A stretch of DNA of 64,000 nt from Glandiceps talaboti (GCF_964340395.1 NC_135556.1:26470562-26534561), one strand, 5' to 3'. Shown: positions 1-13,419, counted from the stretch's first letter. Made by a program: numbers and translations. The notes: a model not told the origin generated them from the letters alone.

Positions 1-120
1 AAACGACAGAACAGAATAAAGACCTGTGATTGGTAACAAAATTATCACCTACACTAATAGTCTTATCCTGTCCAACAATAGTTGTATACCTTTTGATTTG
101 CACAATTTTTGATTGTTTGT

Positions 121-152
121 TTTTTCTTTGTTTGTTTGTTTGTCTGTTTGTT
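121..152. repeat. (TTTG)n-like microsatellite
   Basis: Impure run of TTTG/TCTG units followed by G- and T-runs. It lies in the intron-like stretch before the exon candidate. Confidence 0.7.
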
Positions 153-441
153 GTGGGGTTTTTTAGGGGGAGGGGTAACATTTTACCTGGTGTAGGTGAC
201 CATTGAATGCCTGCACTGATTCATGTATGACATCTAGTTTTAGTTGGAAGGTATCCATAACCATATGAGCTGTGACCCTACATTGGATGTTTGATGATTG
301 TCAAGGTATGATGAATTTTCTGTGTTTTAATTGCAACATGTGCACTATGCATAAAATATTTTAGTAATATTTCAAACTTACATGGAGTAGCCTTTTATTT
401 AATTTATAAATAACTGTGCTTTATTTTTCTGTTTTTCACAG

Positions 442-605
442 CTACTGATGTCACCCCTCTGTATTCATCTTTCTATATGATAATGTAATTCAGTTGATTG
501 CCTCCTCTAACACCGACAACACATAGAAATCGGTCAAATGTACGAAGAGACGATTACCCGAACTGACATAAAAGATGGCAAATAAAGCCACCGAACATCT
601 TTAGC
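442..605 (+). CDS. candidate 3'-terminal exon (weak)
   Basis: A pyrimidine-rich acceptor (tttttctgtttttcacag) ends at 441. The next 14 codons are open and stop at 486-488; the tail reads TDVTPLYSSFYMIM. An AATAAA lies at 581-586, so cleavage near 600-605 would give a compact last exon. About seven CpGs fall between 500 and 620, whereas the 440 bases upstream hold almost none. An alternative acceptor (cacatag at about 522) opens a different frame through MYEETITRTDIKDGK to a TAA overlapping the AATAAA. No domain is recognised and no upstream exon is visible. Splice-like decoys are common in AT-rich DNA, so this remains a guess. Confidence 0.2.
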
Positions 606-620
606 CATCGGATTCCAATC

Positions 621-1400
621 AGAATGTACTATATGGAGTTCTATGTAATCATTACGTAGGGCACTACATACAAAAATATCTCTACTTCACATTTCTGGTT
701 CATTAGAGATTGCTTTTAACAAATTTGAAAACACTGGGTTGCACGTGTACTTCATGCATATCAGATTAGAAAATGGCTGCCAAGTGTGCTGTACATATAA
801 TAATTACTCATTCCTAGGTCAAAGGCCATTCATAAATGGAATCAGCATCTGTATGTATGTGTGTAGTCTATTTTAGGCATTAAACATCAGTTTGTGACAT
901 GCTCCTCAATCTTACCACATCTAGATATTTTTCTGTTGAAAAAAAATTTAATATGCATTTATTTATCACTTGGGACAAGATATTACACATATTTAATACA
1001 TGAATATGTGTAGTTCATAAATGATATCAATTTTAAATTGAAATACAACTGTTGGCCTTACTTGACTCAAAATGTTTTTATGTATTCACAAATTCTACTC
1101 AGCCATCTCATAATTCTTTGGGCTAATTTTCATCAGGAAGACCAAGACCTTTCAATTCGTAAATCAATCAAATGTTATATACTTGTAAGCATTCTATAGA
1201 TCTGAAAATAATCACTCTGTAGGCAGAGAGAGAAAAATTGTAAAATGAATCAGCATAGCGATAATAGAATATTCCATGTATTTCTGTCATAATCTGTATT
1301 CCACCCACACTCTCAACCGTGTTCAGCAGTAATATGAGTCAGACATTCACTGCGTGTAAAATCTTCTCTACTGGGTTCAACAAATACAATACCTTTAACA
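621..1400. other. no gene seen
   Basis: AT-rich sequence without repeats or persuasive open frames. It leads into the ~120-bp array that begins near 1404. Confidence 0.6.
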
Positions 1401-1403
1401 CGC

Positions 1404-2330
1404 CACAGCTCCCAACTCGCTTTTAGTACAACATATTCACAGCTACCTGTGTGGTGTTATTATTTTACATTTTGTATATTCTCTGAATTATACATTCAAC
1501 CACTGGCTACATGATGTACAAGGCTACAACTCCCCACTTGCTTTTAGTCACAATATGTATACCTGTACATATAAAATATTCATTGAATTTGAAATCTCTG
1601 CAACAAATGACTGACTCTATACATTGTATATAATGCACAGAGCAGCTATAACAGGCACAGCTCCCCACTTGCTTTTAGTACAAAGTATACATGTACATGT
1701 ACTGTTTACAAATGTAAAATCGCTGAATAATCACACATTCAGCCATTGACTTTATAACATACTGGACCTTCACAGCTCTCCACTTGTTTTCAGTACAAGG
1801 TATCTACATACATGCAGATATACATGTAATGTTTACAAATGTTAAGTCACTGAAGGATCACACATTCAGCCATTGGCTGTATAATGTACTGGACCTGTAA
1901 CAGTCACATCTTCCCACTTGCTTTTTAGTACAAGGTATAGATGTACTGTTTACAAATATGAAAGCACTGAAGGATCACACATTCAGCCATTGGCTGTATA
2001 ATGTACTGGACCTGTAACAGTCACATCTCCCCACTTGCTTTTTAGTACAAGGTATAGATGTACTGTTTACAAATATGAAATCTGCACTGAATGGTCACAC
2101 AATCAGCCATTGGCTATACATGTATAACGTATTGGACCTGTAACAGTCACATCTCCCCACTTGTTTTCAGTACAAGGTATTTACATCTACATGTACTGTG
2201 TATATTGAATATGGAATCTAAGAATTTACTAATTAATTCAACTACCCTGGTACTGACTATATAATATAATGTACTAGGCTATAACAGTTACACCTCCCCA
2301 CTAGCTAAAGAGTACAAGGTATTTTTCTTG
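1404..2330. repeat. diverged tandem array, ~115-140 bp x 8
   Basis: The phrase acagctccccacttgctttt plus agtacaaggta recurs at 1404, 1526, 1657, 1772, 1906, 2023, 2149 and 2290. Each copy is followed by a version of tcacacattcagccattggc and aatgtactggacctgtaacag. The units between 1772 and 2149 are the best preserved and the outer ones are worn. Spacing varies from 115 to 141 through small insertions and deletions. A 61-codon minus-strand frame over the last unit is not credible. Confidence 0.9.
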
Positions 2331-3789
2331 ACAGTGTACATGTAACTCTGTTTTAATACTGTATATGAAATCTTGGAAAACCATAACATCATCAACTGGA
2401 TATGATATATAGGGTTATAACAACCACTGCTCCTGATTATTAGAAATGTACTTCCTGAAATAAAACCCTCCACATAAACCTGAACACATGTTGGCTATAT
2501 AACACATACATTATTGCATACAGTACGGTACAAATGTACATATCGAGCTATACAACTTTTAGCTGTCACAGCTGCACAGTTTTCATTCACACAAACTATT
2601 GAGTACAGAGATTTATGATGGGCCTTTAAAACTGCTATCACTACCTATATCATATAATACACAAATATATATATAACTACAAATCTTGTCAGTCTCAAAT
2701 ATAAAATACTTTATGTATTTGGAAAGATAAAACAGTCTCAATACCAAATCCTTAAGGCATTTGTAGCAGGTTCAGATAAGTCACTCATTAGTGGATATAC
2801 CCAGTTTTCAAATTAAGTTCAAAGCCTGTAAAAGTCTCATCTCCCTAGTACTTTATTTGCATTCAAAGTATATAGAAATATTAAATGTAGTGGTAAAATC
2901 CTTTTACAAAATATTCTGTACTGCCAATAAAGTGTAAAGAACATTTAATATTCATATGACATTTGGCTTAAGTAGAGAAGAAATTTAATGGATTTTATAT
3001 TGCAGATATAAAATCTGTGATAGAAAAAGAGTTGATTTTCTCAAAGTGCAGACATAAATATTACCATTATATGCCTCATGATTACACAGCTCTCCTTTCC
3101 CGGATGCAAGATCACTCTATTTACTTTACATTGTCTATGAAAGCTACCTATCACTCACAAGACTGCAGGTTATAAGTCTGATAATCTTAAGACTCCAAGT
3201 TGTAAAGATGCCAAGATTTCAGATTCTTAAGGACAGATGTTGGCAGTTAGCTTGTTTGCTAAGGAACTGTCTAAGATTGTGTTACAGGCTCAGGAAACAA
3301 AATGTATTTAATATTTAGTTCGATTTGCTGACCCCTTCGATGAAAAGCTATGGTACATATACTAGAAAAGGGAGGCTAGATTGTTCCCTGATTTAACCAG
3401 TGAGTTCACATCAATTGCTTCATTTAACAACGACAAATTAAATTTGCTTTCAGGGCTTACATGTATGTGAAAATTTGAGAGTCCCTTGCAGAGAGTGGCT
3501 GTATGTCATATTGTCACGATAAGAGCCATGTGATCTTCATTGTGCTAAAGATTTTCAGAATTCCTTTAAGTATAGGGGAATTGAAATGAGAAATACAAGT
3601 CACAATAATGAGATGTCCTAGTTACAGTAATGGCCAGACTATTTGTTCAGAATTGCCAAACTTATCAGAGTATATTCAACTATTTGTTAAGAATTTTTCA
3701 GAAAGTAGGGCACTATGAAATTCAGATTTAAAAAAAAAAACTTTTGTGATAGAAATGCTTCCACTCAGCAAACAAAGATACACAATTCT
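2331..3789. other. no gene seen; possible array remnants
   Basis: AT-rich. Faint echoes of the upstream unit (cacagctgcac near 2570, ctcatctccctagtac near 2838) suggest the array once ran further. No open frame worth calling. Confidence 0.5.
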
Positions 3790-4165
3790 ACACATTTCCA
3801 TCGGGTTTAGGAGCTACGTGACAGGGCTATATTAGTACAGTTGAACTGTCAAGGCTTTCCCAGTAATGCAGCCCACTATGTCTATCCTTGAGTTATCCAC
3901 GCCCGGAAAAGCATTACACCTGTAGGTTCCATTTGAGTAATCGTCCTAGCTAGCGCTCAAATCATTACTCTAGGAGTACCCCCAAACTTGCACTTGTTTT
4001 TTGAGTGAGACACAGCTGAGTGATACCACCTACCAATTCAGTCCGTAAAAACACTTATTCTGGGTTTGGGTTGGTCAAAGAAAACATTGTCACTAGTGAG
4101 GTATGAACCCATAACTTTCCAAATGCTAGTTCTAAGCTTTACCGACAGGGAGCAGCAGGACACTG
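3790..4165 (-). mobile_element. tRNA-derived SINE candidate
   Basis: On the minus strand the segment 4155-4136 reads GCTCCCTGTCGGTAAAGC, close to a tRNA D-arm/A box (GCTCAGTCGGTAGAGC). About 36 bases on, GGGTTCATACC (4110-4100) resembles the T-arm/B box GGTTCGAATCC, set in a GTTATGGGTTCATACCTCAC context. This A-B spacing is normal for RNA polymerase III promoters. The 300 bases downstream on that strand are relatively CpG-rich and could be the SINE body. No A-rich tail or target duplication was identified, and the 3' limit is a guess. The anticodon arm does not fold well enough to call a working tRNA. Confidence 0.45.
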
Positions 4166-4514
4166 GATAGTCAACAATTTCAAATGTATTCAAAATTTCT
4201 ACAATGATAAACACATGTCCTAACATTCATCGCAAGTCTCATCAAACCTAAATGAATGGTTTTCAAGAACCACTATGCATCATTACCTTACACACAAATA
4301 TCTCGCATACAGTCTACAACACATAGTACTTCAGAGGATTTCAGAGGTAAGAAAATCAAATATTTCATCATCTTAATCTTGAAGTTATGTTAATCATCTC
4401 TGACATCAGAAATACTTCTATGAAGACATAGAACAATATAATCTATACTGAAAATTAGAAATGTGACCAATCTAACAACAATGCAATTCAATATATTTCT
4501 CAGAACAGTAAGCA

Positions 4515-4577
4515 GAAGAAGAAGAAGAAGAAGAAGAAGAAGAAGAAGAAGAAGAAGAAGAAGAAGAAGAAGAAGAA
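4515..4577. repeat. (GAA)21 microsatellite
   Basis: Uninterrupted GAA trinucleotide run of about 63 bases, purine-only on the plus strand. The minus-strand frame across it encodes only a poly-leucine run and is an artefact. Confidence 0.97.
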
Positions 4578-6881
4578 AAGTACAATGAACAAAAATATAT
4601 GGTAAAGCCAGCAATTTCACATTTGTCCACAGTTCAGATAGTCATCCTGAACAAATATCATCCCAGCAGAGAAGCAAGATTAAATCATATAATGTAAGAT
4701 GGAGGCTGCTACAGTCAAATATGTGCTATTTATCCAGATTGCATACACATACTCATCCAAGCCATCTATCAGTTGACATCAAAAATCAGCTAATAAATTG
4801 TATAAAAGTACTGCCTTCTGATAAAGAAGATGTCTAATGGATCAAAGTCATATTCACTTAGAATGGAAATAAGATTCAATAAATCTTATGATACACTGAT
4901 TATAAAATCTAAAAATAGACAATCAGTCAATATAGATTTAGTAATTTAGTTACATCTACTCTGTTATGAGGATGTCAATGTTTATCAAACTGTTAGAGAA
5001 ACTGATTTGTACATCTCTCATATTTCTAAAGTTATAAATGACTCGGTTATAATAACTCTGTGTCTTTTCCACTGATGTATATAATAATATCAATAATACT
5101 TGGTTTGTCACTCATAGGCATTTCACACTCATAAATAGTACCATTATTTATCAGTCTCTTATTTGAATTTAAGCTTTCTAAGTTTCAACATTATATAAGA
5201 TTCTTGCCAATTACATTTAATTGACAAAATATGTACCGATTAAATAACTTTAAAGTAAATTGTCTAGGGTACTCAATATGTTTGATAATGTATTGGAAGA
5301 CTCAAAAATGCTAATTCTCATGAAAAATGAGAATCAAATATATTTGAACATGACTGCATAGTGAAAGGGAATATAAATCTAAAGTCTGTTCAATTGCACA
5401 TGTTTTTCAAGCTTGAATCGACTATTCAGAGCATTTAGGTTAACATTTTACAATCAAGGGACATGACATTCACATTCATTCATTCAAAATCTGCAAAACT
5501 TTCATTCTCAAGACAAATTTGCTTTAATATGCAACAACTGTAACCTAAATTAGTTTTGCCACTACAAAATTTTGTGATTTTACAGTCTTCAACTACTTCC
5601 CAAAGACTAATGTTTACAAACAAATTCCTAAGCCTGGTGCACTGTGGTTATATGTTATATGTAGTCGTGACTTAATTATCTTGTTCTTGATTTCCAGCAA
5701 AATAAGTGAAAATAAGTCTTTAGCAAAATTGTTCAGATTTGCAGTATTTCATGCTTACACCAATGCAACATTAAGCGTAAGTTTTCTTCATACCAAATTC
5801 AAATAAAAAGTACCCTATAAGTGTGTGCATTTCAGTACTGTATTGTCATTTAGCAATGCTTGAGGTAAACCAACAAAATCACCGTACTATTTCAAGTAGG
5901 GTAGACTTAATCCACTTGCTAACACTTGTAAGGTGTGAGACCCTAATGAGTTTAACACAAATGAAACACTACAAATGATTGAAAACAAGGAATATTGAAT
6001 GAAAGTGTAAATGAGATTTTTCTTCAAGTTTGTGTATTCTAGACTAACACTGTAACAGCAGTATCAGAAGGTTGTCTGTTAAAGTTAGTTTCACTGACGA
6101 CAGTGGCAGCAGGAATATGCACCTTCCTGTCCAGAACACATAGCAACTTTGAAGTAGTGGTAGTGTAAATGGCAATGTACTTTGGAGAAAGTACAAAATG
6201 AAGATAAGAAAATTGTGTTTTCAGTCTAATTAAAACTTTCCTGCAATATGAAAAATATGTACTGGTAACTTGATTTCTGATATTGTTTTTCCCTCACAAT
6301 TCAGGTGACCAAAGCTTCTTTCCCCAACCCCCCCTTCTGAACACTGTTTGCCAGAGGTACAAACATGGGGAAATGGAAATGGAAATGTAAGACAAGCTGT
6401 ACATATAGTTATCAAGCTGAGAGTTATGTTGCAAAGCCTTAAATAGTATGGCAAAAAAGTTATAATGTGCACGCTGACAATACAACTAGCATCATACTTC
6501 ACATAAACGTAAAATGATTGGACCTAGCCAGAGTTCATTTACATATACATGTACATGTACTCACTATCTATAGCATGTGCCCTGAGTACATATAGTGAAA
6601 GTACTAGTATATCCCTATAAGTGACAAATTTATCCTGGCCAATTACGGATTGTTTCCGACACAAATTGCTACTTTCCTTTTGACATTTGCCATCTGAAAA
6701 TACATCTTGTGTACCTTGGTATCCTGTTAATAGCTTAGCACACCTGTTACAAGGTTATTTCTTATCGTTCTGTTTCACAGGCCTAGCCTGGGGTGATATC
6801 TGTCATACTAGCAATGTTAAGATGTCGGCTAAGGTCATACATACAGTGGGACTTTATAAACTCCCAAGACTAATATAGACC
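4578..6881. other. no gene seen
   Basis: AT-rich unique sequence. The longest frame is a 90-codon minus-strand one at 6230-6502 with no recognisable domain. A segment at 5685-5760 is repeated in diverged form at 46185-46258. At 6781 a strong acceptor (ttctgtttcacag) is followed by 32 open codons (start GLAWGDICHTSNV) to a stop at 6876-6878, with no supporting context. Confidence 0.5.
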
Positions 6882-6938
6882 GTCTGCCTCATGATGTTCC
6901 ATGTACTATTATAGTACATGGAACATCACAAGGCAGAC
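6882..6938. repeat. 57-bp near-perfect hairpin
   Basis: Two 28-base arms pair around a single central T at 6910. The left arm starts gtctgcctcatgatgttcc and the right ends gaacatcacaaggcagac. Only two positions mismatch. The structure stands alone with no recognised flanking transposon. It could be a tiny foldback element or a fossil microRNA-like hairpin. Confidence 0.9.
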
Positions 6939-8500
6939 ACAGCTTAGACCATATCTAAGGCATACTGAGTTAAAGTAGATATTAATGAGCTGAAGTGCAA
7001 TGTTCTGTATCAAGGAAAGAAAACTGTTTGCTGTTTAGGCTAACATACATGTATATAAAGTACTTATTCACCTGAATTACTTTGTTTTTGATAAATATTA
7101 ATTCTCTCTATTACCATATCAACATATACATGTGACCTCATTGCTTGGTATATGTACATGTATAGTAAAATCAGCTGTTCTTATAATTAATTTTTACCCC
7201 AAAACAACTGAGACTGGTGAACTTCAATCCCAGCTATTAAAAGATCTTTGATCTGTATCTTTGAGTTTTACTCATACATAATTAATTTCAACTGAATTAC
7301 TAAGAATGCATGTACACATGCACAACTTTACAGATACATTGATTAATTTCATTTTGGAATATCAAAGTCTGAAATTTCATTAAAAAATTGATGTTACAAT
7401 ATATATTTCAATAAAATAAAATTTGGGTTAATCTCAAGAATAGCTTGACTCTGTAGGAGCATAAGTAACAATATTTTAAGTTTGATATCATCCCCTCTTC
7501 CCCTTTGACATTTTGTCTAAGAATGTTTATAGAGCATATTAAAATTGCATATACCGGTATATACAACCGTACTATATAAAATATATGCACCACTGAAACC
7601 ATGACGTATGTTCAATATTTTCTACATAGTGTAAGTAAAAAAATATATGATATTCTAAAATGATCATGTTCTTGATTAACATGTTTTTCACTTTTACATT
7701 TATACATAGTACATACAAATGTGATGTCCATCAATCAACATATTTCCATAAATGCAGTGTGTGAATGGACAGTTCAATAGATATATGTGTGTATAGGCAG
7801 ATGTCATCCTATTTTATAACGACTCTTGTGAAATTTATCAGAGACATGTGGTCTGAAGTAGACCAAATGGATTGCTTCACTATTGTATGGTTAAGAATGC
7901 CAATGACTTTACAAGTAGGAATGGCAAGCCAAACAAGATATAACCATAGATATTGCCATGTTAAAGTTGGACCCATTACACTTCCATGTTATTTAGTCCA
8001 TGTCACAGCTTGAGAAAAGGTGCAACAAGAGATGTTAGGCGACTAACTACTTGATTAAAATTAATGTTTTAGATCTCAAAGGTTAGCCTGCTGTCAAGTT
8101 TCATTTCATGGATTTCAGATACAAAGCTCTGGTACATCAATGGAATATTGATGTCTTTACTTACAAGAATGAGAACTAGTTCCTGAAGGAACTCCACTTA
8201 GAACAGAACTCAGTCAGATCATTACATTTTATACATTTCTGTTCTCAACATGGTTGAATGCGAAAAAGTCTAGAATCAGTCCATGGTATATGTGCACCAG
8301 CTATGATTCTATACACAGGTGTACAAGAGAAGGCATTAGGGCAGTGTACTGATTTGTAGAAGTCAACATATTAATAATTTAATTATAATGCTGCCATAGA
8401 CAAATATTATCTATGTGTAATGTCTTGCTTATTATTTTTTTTTGATCCATCATTTATTGAGGATAAAGTGACCCTAACTTTGATTTTGCAGACATATGTA
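6939..8500. other. no gene seen
   Basis: AT-rich. An 82-codon plus frame at 7765-8013 has ordinary composition but no domain, promoter or splice context. The palindrome atataccggtatat sits near 7549-7562. Confidence 0.5.
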
Positions 8501-8670
8501 TTCTTTAACCTATGACCTTAAACTCAATATCCCTAGCTTTATGTGTATTCTGTAAGTCATCTGTTTAGTCTTTAACCTATGACCTTAACCTCAATATCCC
8601 TAGCTTTATGTGTATTCTGCAAGTCATGACTTTAACCTTTAAACTCTAACTTCAATATCCCTGGCTTGAT
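8501..8670. repeat. 67-bp tandem repeat, ~2.6 copies
   Basis: ttctttaacctatgacctta followed by a stretch ending ctagctttatgtgtattctg occurs at 8501 and again 67 bases on. A third, more diverged partial copy starts near 8628. Confidence 0.85.
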
Positions 8671-8764
8671 TACAAAATGCATATCTGTCTTACAATCAGT
8701 GCAACTAAACTACTTTCTTGTCTGATTCAGTGATTGTAAAACAATTGCTACTGTTTTAGTTGTC

Positions 8765-9035
8765 AACCTGTATATATTGCTGATGTTGAGAAATCTCTTC
8801 CAGACCCACATATCCTTCTGATGTTAAAAATGTTTTTACTCTGACATTATAACTTTGATAATTTGCTTTATTAAAGTAGAACTGTTTATTTTCAGATTCA
8901 CATATACTGCAACTGATGTTGAGAAATCATTTGACAACCTACAGACATATATACTGCTGATGTTGAGTTGAGAAATCACTTGCTAACCCATATCTACTGA
9001 TGTTGAGACAATCTTCAATTTGTTAACCTGTCTAG
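8765..9035. repeat. degenerate ~55-60 bp array
   Basis: The phrase actgctgatgttgagaaatc, with a preceding acccacatat-like segment, recurs about five times in worn form. Some units carry internal insertions. Confidence 0.7.
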
Positions 9036-11089
9036 ATGGTGTATGATATACACCATGATGATACTGTATGTGACTTGCAACACTCATTGCTGATGGTGAC
9101 TTTCATTCTTAAGAAGACAAGTACCACTCATCACATATGTGAAATCACGGTGTTCCGGTACTTGAGAAATTAGTAATCCTCTACATTTTGTACGTATCAA
9201 AGACACAGAAACAGGAAATTCTTGATCCTAATGCTTGTTTTGATTTATTTCTTTATCCTCCAAATGACAGCTGTGTCAAGCATTTACACCTTTTCCACTG
9301 TCTTCAATTTCCTTGTTTTCTTTTTTCAGTATAGCTGTCTTAAAAAAAGTAGTGTGAATAAAATCAAGTTTTACACCTCTTTCAAATATTGTTCATATTC
9401 AGAAGACAATTTATTCATTTTCATCCTCACTTGGATTAAAAATGTGCAAAACTCACAGTTGTAGTGGTTTTTTTTACACATTTTTCTCAATGTTTCAATT
9501 TTCATATAGTGTTCACATATAAAGACATTAATTTTGTCCTCACTATGGTGACAATGACCATATAATAACACTACATGGACAAGGTAAAAACTGGTGAGTT
9601 TTTTTTAGACCTAATCATGTACAAGTATTGAGTTTAATGAAATTGTTGAGATATCACTCTTCTTTTTTTGTTACTCACATGTTTTGTATACATAGTAAAA
9701 TAGGCATGTATGGTATGATGTGGTAAAAAGATTTATACAGCCCCTTAGTAATCCAACTATAATACTCACTGGCAATGTATAAATACTAAAAAGCATGGTC
9801 ATAAATAAACTCTCTCAAAATAATGGTCTTAAATCTTGGGTTTGGACACAATGTGCAGTAGTTAGTACACACATAGGAGTGAACTCGTAGTTGATTCCAA
9901 AAAGTTGCAGTAGTTGAAATGTCAGTACTCCATCTACCATTACTGTACTCTGTCATCATAACTCAGCAGTTTTTAATTGTTGTAAGTATAACATAATTAA
10001 TGTAATTTCCGATTGCCAAAATATTCTGATGTAAAATTACATCCAAAACATAGAAAATACTGTAATATTAGATAAAGACCACTAGCATGAAATTTTAATG
10101 CACTTAGTGTTTTCCATCTTCTCACGCACAAAAAAAAAAAAATCCTGATTATTCCGGATTACGATATTCATTCTTGGTAAGTTTTTGAGTCCAGTGCTTG
10201 CATTTTTGTTAAAGCTTCATTTACAACCCATCTTCAACAAAGACTATCTTCTACTTTGATATTTAGCCGACATCAATATTGCCAAAGGGTAGATACTGTT
10301 AGTTGACTCTGATTTCAGTGCTAACTAAGATTACAAAAAGGTATCTGCTCTGCACTAAATTTGATGTTTCTTGATTAAGTAAATCTCTAATCTTCCTATC
10401 TGTGTCTGTAGGGAGAATCTCAAGTTTCGGCATTATAAAAAGACAAGGAGACAGGAGCTGCCAATATCTAGATAACAACAAATGATAGTGTCCAGGACAG
10501 ATCATCATTTCAAAATGCACACTGTATGTATACTTCTATGTTGTTAGGCATAGTAGTTCATGTACATAGGCAGGGATGTTGACATGAGTCGACAGCTAAC
10601 AAAACAACCCAATTTCTTTATTTTTATCAGCTATGGAAAGTATTTCTCCTTTGTCTACTACAGTAAAGTTCTGCCTACGTACCTGTTGAGATATTTTGCA
10701 TACTTCTAAAATTAGGTATACCCCTGATAAGTCTTGGTTGTGGATTGTTTTAAATTACTTTCATAAGAACAACAACTTAATCTTAAATGATACATGTCAA
10801 CACAATTTCTTCTGCTAACATAAAACCTTGAGTGCTCATTCTACATTCCAACCATTACAGCAAGAAGAGTAATTCTATTCATTCGGGTAAATAATACCAT
10901 AGGTAAAACATCCATCAAGTAGTACATTCAGTCAACTTGGAAATTGCAAATGGAAAATACACACATTTCCAAATCCAATATATTGATTTCTTTTCCAAGA
11001 CATGTTTGCCTTTCAAGAGTTATTCCTTAGGGTATTGCTCATTCCTAACTACTTTGATAATTCATTATTTGAGATACTCTTATCTCTTA
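9036..11089. other. no gene seen
   Basis: AT-rich sequence with short T- and A-runs. Open frames of 66-80 codons at 9222-9571 and 10299-10520 show no domain and are treated as chance. Confidence 0.55.
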
Positions 11090-11885
11090 GAAATACAATA
11101 GTGGTAGGGATACATACATAGATATGTCTACATTTATTCAGCAAGACTTCAGTGTGTCCAAGTGGATACATACTATGTGGTGAATTGTAAGCAGGGGTTA
11201 ATAGCACACAACCTAGAATATTCAACTATTGGTCTCTAGAAATCACATGTTTCACTTTTCTGAGAGTGATCCCCTAACTTACAATTTCTACAAGGATGCA
11301 TATATAGAAATTACTTGTATGTCTACATTCATCATTCATACATCATATTTTCAGTGTGCCTAAGCAGTTACATACTGAATTATAACCGCACTAAAAGCTC
11401 ATAAACCAAGACTCTTCACCAATTTAATAATTCCAATGTTTTACTACTCTTCTGAAAGTGAATCCTTTAATTCAGCAAGTGGTAGAAATACAGGTACTAG
11501 CATACAAAGAAGTCACAGGCATGTGTACATGATAAAGTTTGTCCAAGTGAGCACACACACATAGATATAACCAAGGGTTAATGGCACATTAATGCAGACT
11601 GTTCAACAATTTGCCTCTATAAAAATATAAATCCAGTGTTTCTTTCCTTTATGATAAATGAGTCCTATTATTTTTATCTCTTCAAGGATACATAATATAG
11701 AAATTACTGATTCACACATCAAATTTGTATGTTCAAGTTGATACCATACACTTTGAGTTATAACCTGGGTTAATTGGTGCATTAGCGTGGAGTCTTCAAA
11801 AAGAGGCCTCTATAAAATTCAATCTTTCACTTTTTTTCTGACAGTGAATCTTCTAATTTTCCCATTCTACATGGTTATCTTGCCA
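11090..11885. repeat. ancient ~200-bp tandem array, about 4 copies
   Basis: Four successive blocks share the same order of landmarks: a 'tagaaat...aaggatacata' start, a 'cagtgtgtccaagt' middle, 'ataaccagggttaatggcaca', 'ttcaacaatttgcctctataaaa', and a 'ttctgagagtgaatcc' end. Blocks begin near 11090, 11290, 11480 and 11690. Identity is low enough that single pairs look unrelated, but the landmark order is kept. Confidence 0.7.
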
Positions 11886-11928
11886 TTTTGTGGAGTGTGA
11901 CTGACTAAAGGGTAAATATGACTGAATG

Positions 11929-12046
<118 letters not shown>

Positions 12047-13249
12047 GTAATTGTCATGTTTGGATTCCTTCCGCAACTTAATGGAATTGCTATAGGTGAA
12101 ACACACTATTCTGTTACAAAGCTACATAATTACATGTACAATGCAATGCAGATATCGCAACAGACAATTTGTTCCTGAAAATAAACTTAATACGATGATA
12201 CACATGATGTTTGCTTCACTTGAATGCCACCAAACTTAACAAGACAGTAGTCACATTGTCTGTCCAAAGACTGTGCTTAAAGCAAATAACATCATCTAAA
12301 TGATTGCAATGCAGCCAGCCATGTTGAAATACATGTAGAGATTACCTACTAACCTTTCATCATTTCAAACTAAAGTAGAAATGGGGAAATTAAACATTTA
12401 TACAACCTAGCTTTTAATTCATATGAAAAAACAAGAAAGTTTAACACAGTTAACATTTACCATATCTATCTCCTTTTAGTTGTGATGCAAAGGTACATCT
12501 AAAGGACATTAGACTCAACAATATTTGCAACAACAATTCTGTATCAGACAAAACCTCTCAGGCATGACAATCATTTTATCAATTATGGAGTACACTAATG
12601 TGTTAATGAATTAAAATTCATGCATATTACTGAGATGAATTGGCATATATCTTTTATTTTCATGCATCCTCAAGAAGATTTGTTTTATGGTAAGAAACTT
12701 GTCTACAAGGGATATATTTTAGATAGAATAAGTGATTAAATTTTAATACCTAATAAAACATTTCAGTTTTAATCCAGTTTTTTTCTTTTGGACAAATACA
12801 TCCTATAGGCATAATTACAGATATGACTTAAAATAGTTATGGAAATATGACAGGTGCATGTGTAAATAATACCAAATAACTTTCCATACATGGAAAACAG
12901 GTAATAACAGGAAACAGCTGATCAGTGACATACCTGTACAAGGAGACCTACACTTTCAATTGCTAAATTCAATTGGTAAAAGACCCTTCAAGGTATAATG
13001 TTCTTGCTCACTCTGAGTGGCTCATTATCAAGTTACTTACACTCTCTTCCATCAAATATTATCAACATCAACAAGAAACATGCTATCTGGATCTACATGT
13101 AGGTCATTGTGTCTTCATGTGGCATTACAAAGTGAGAATGTAACACAGCCTAACATTAGATAGAATAGTGAAAACTCCTCAATTGCTAATAGGGCATCTC
13201 TATCCTGCCCAAATCCTACATAATATGTTTTTACATACTTTGGTATAAC
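12047..13249. other. no gene seen
   Basis: AT-rich. Contains the first of three copies of 'ctatcctgcccaaa' (near 13201), repeated near 13473 and 13612 on either side of unrelated sequence. Confidence 0.55.
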
Positions 13250-13419
13250 CAGTGTTTTTGTTAACGATTGTACTGTAAGCATTTAAAACCTACCTGAGTT
13301 CCCTGGGCATTTTACCAGGTCCCCACCAAAACTTTGCTACATGATATGGAAAGCTTTGCAAATTTTACCAGATTTCCCTCCTCTGTTACCGGTGTACCCA
13401 GACCTTAACAAAAACTCTG
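13250..13419 (-). mobile_element. hAT-like MITE, CAGTGTTTT family, copy 1
   Basis: Ends in cagtgtttttgttaac on the left and gttaaggtc...cagag-type sequence on the right when read from the minus strand. On that strand the first half (TTGTTAAGGTCTGGG, then CCGGTAACAGAGG and GGTAAAAT) aligns with the copy at 49363. CAGTGTTT-type ends are typical of hAT elements. No clear target duplication. Confidence 0.6.

Noticed and set aside
4390-4620. Leucine-rich 76-codon minus frame resembling a signal peptide
   Set aside because: The leucines are the complement of the GAA microsatellite.
6781-6878. Possible terminal exon after ttctgtttcacag
   Set aside because: No poly(A) signal nearby and the frame runs up to a hairpin; composition is not convincing.
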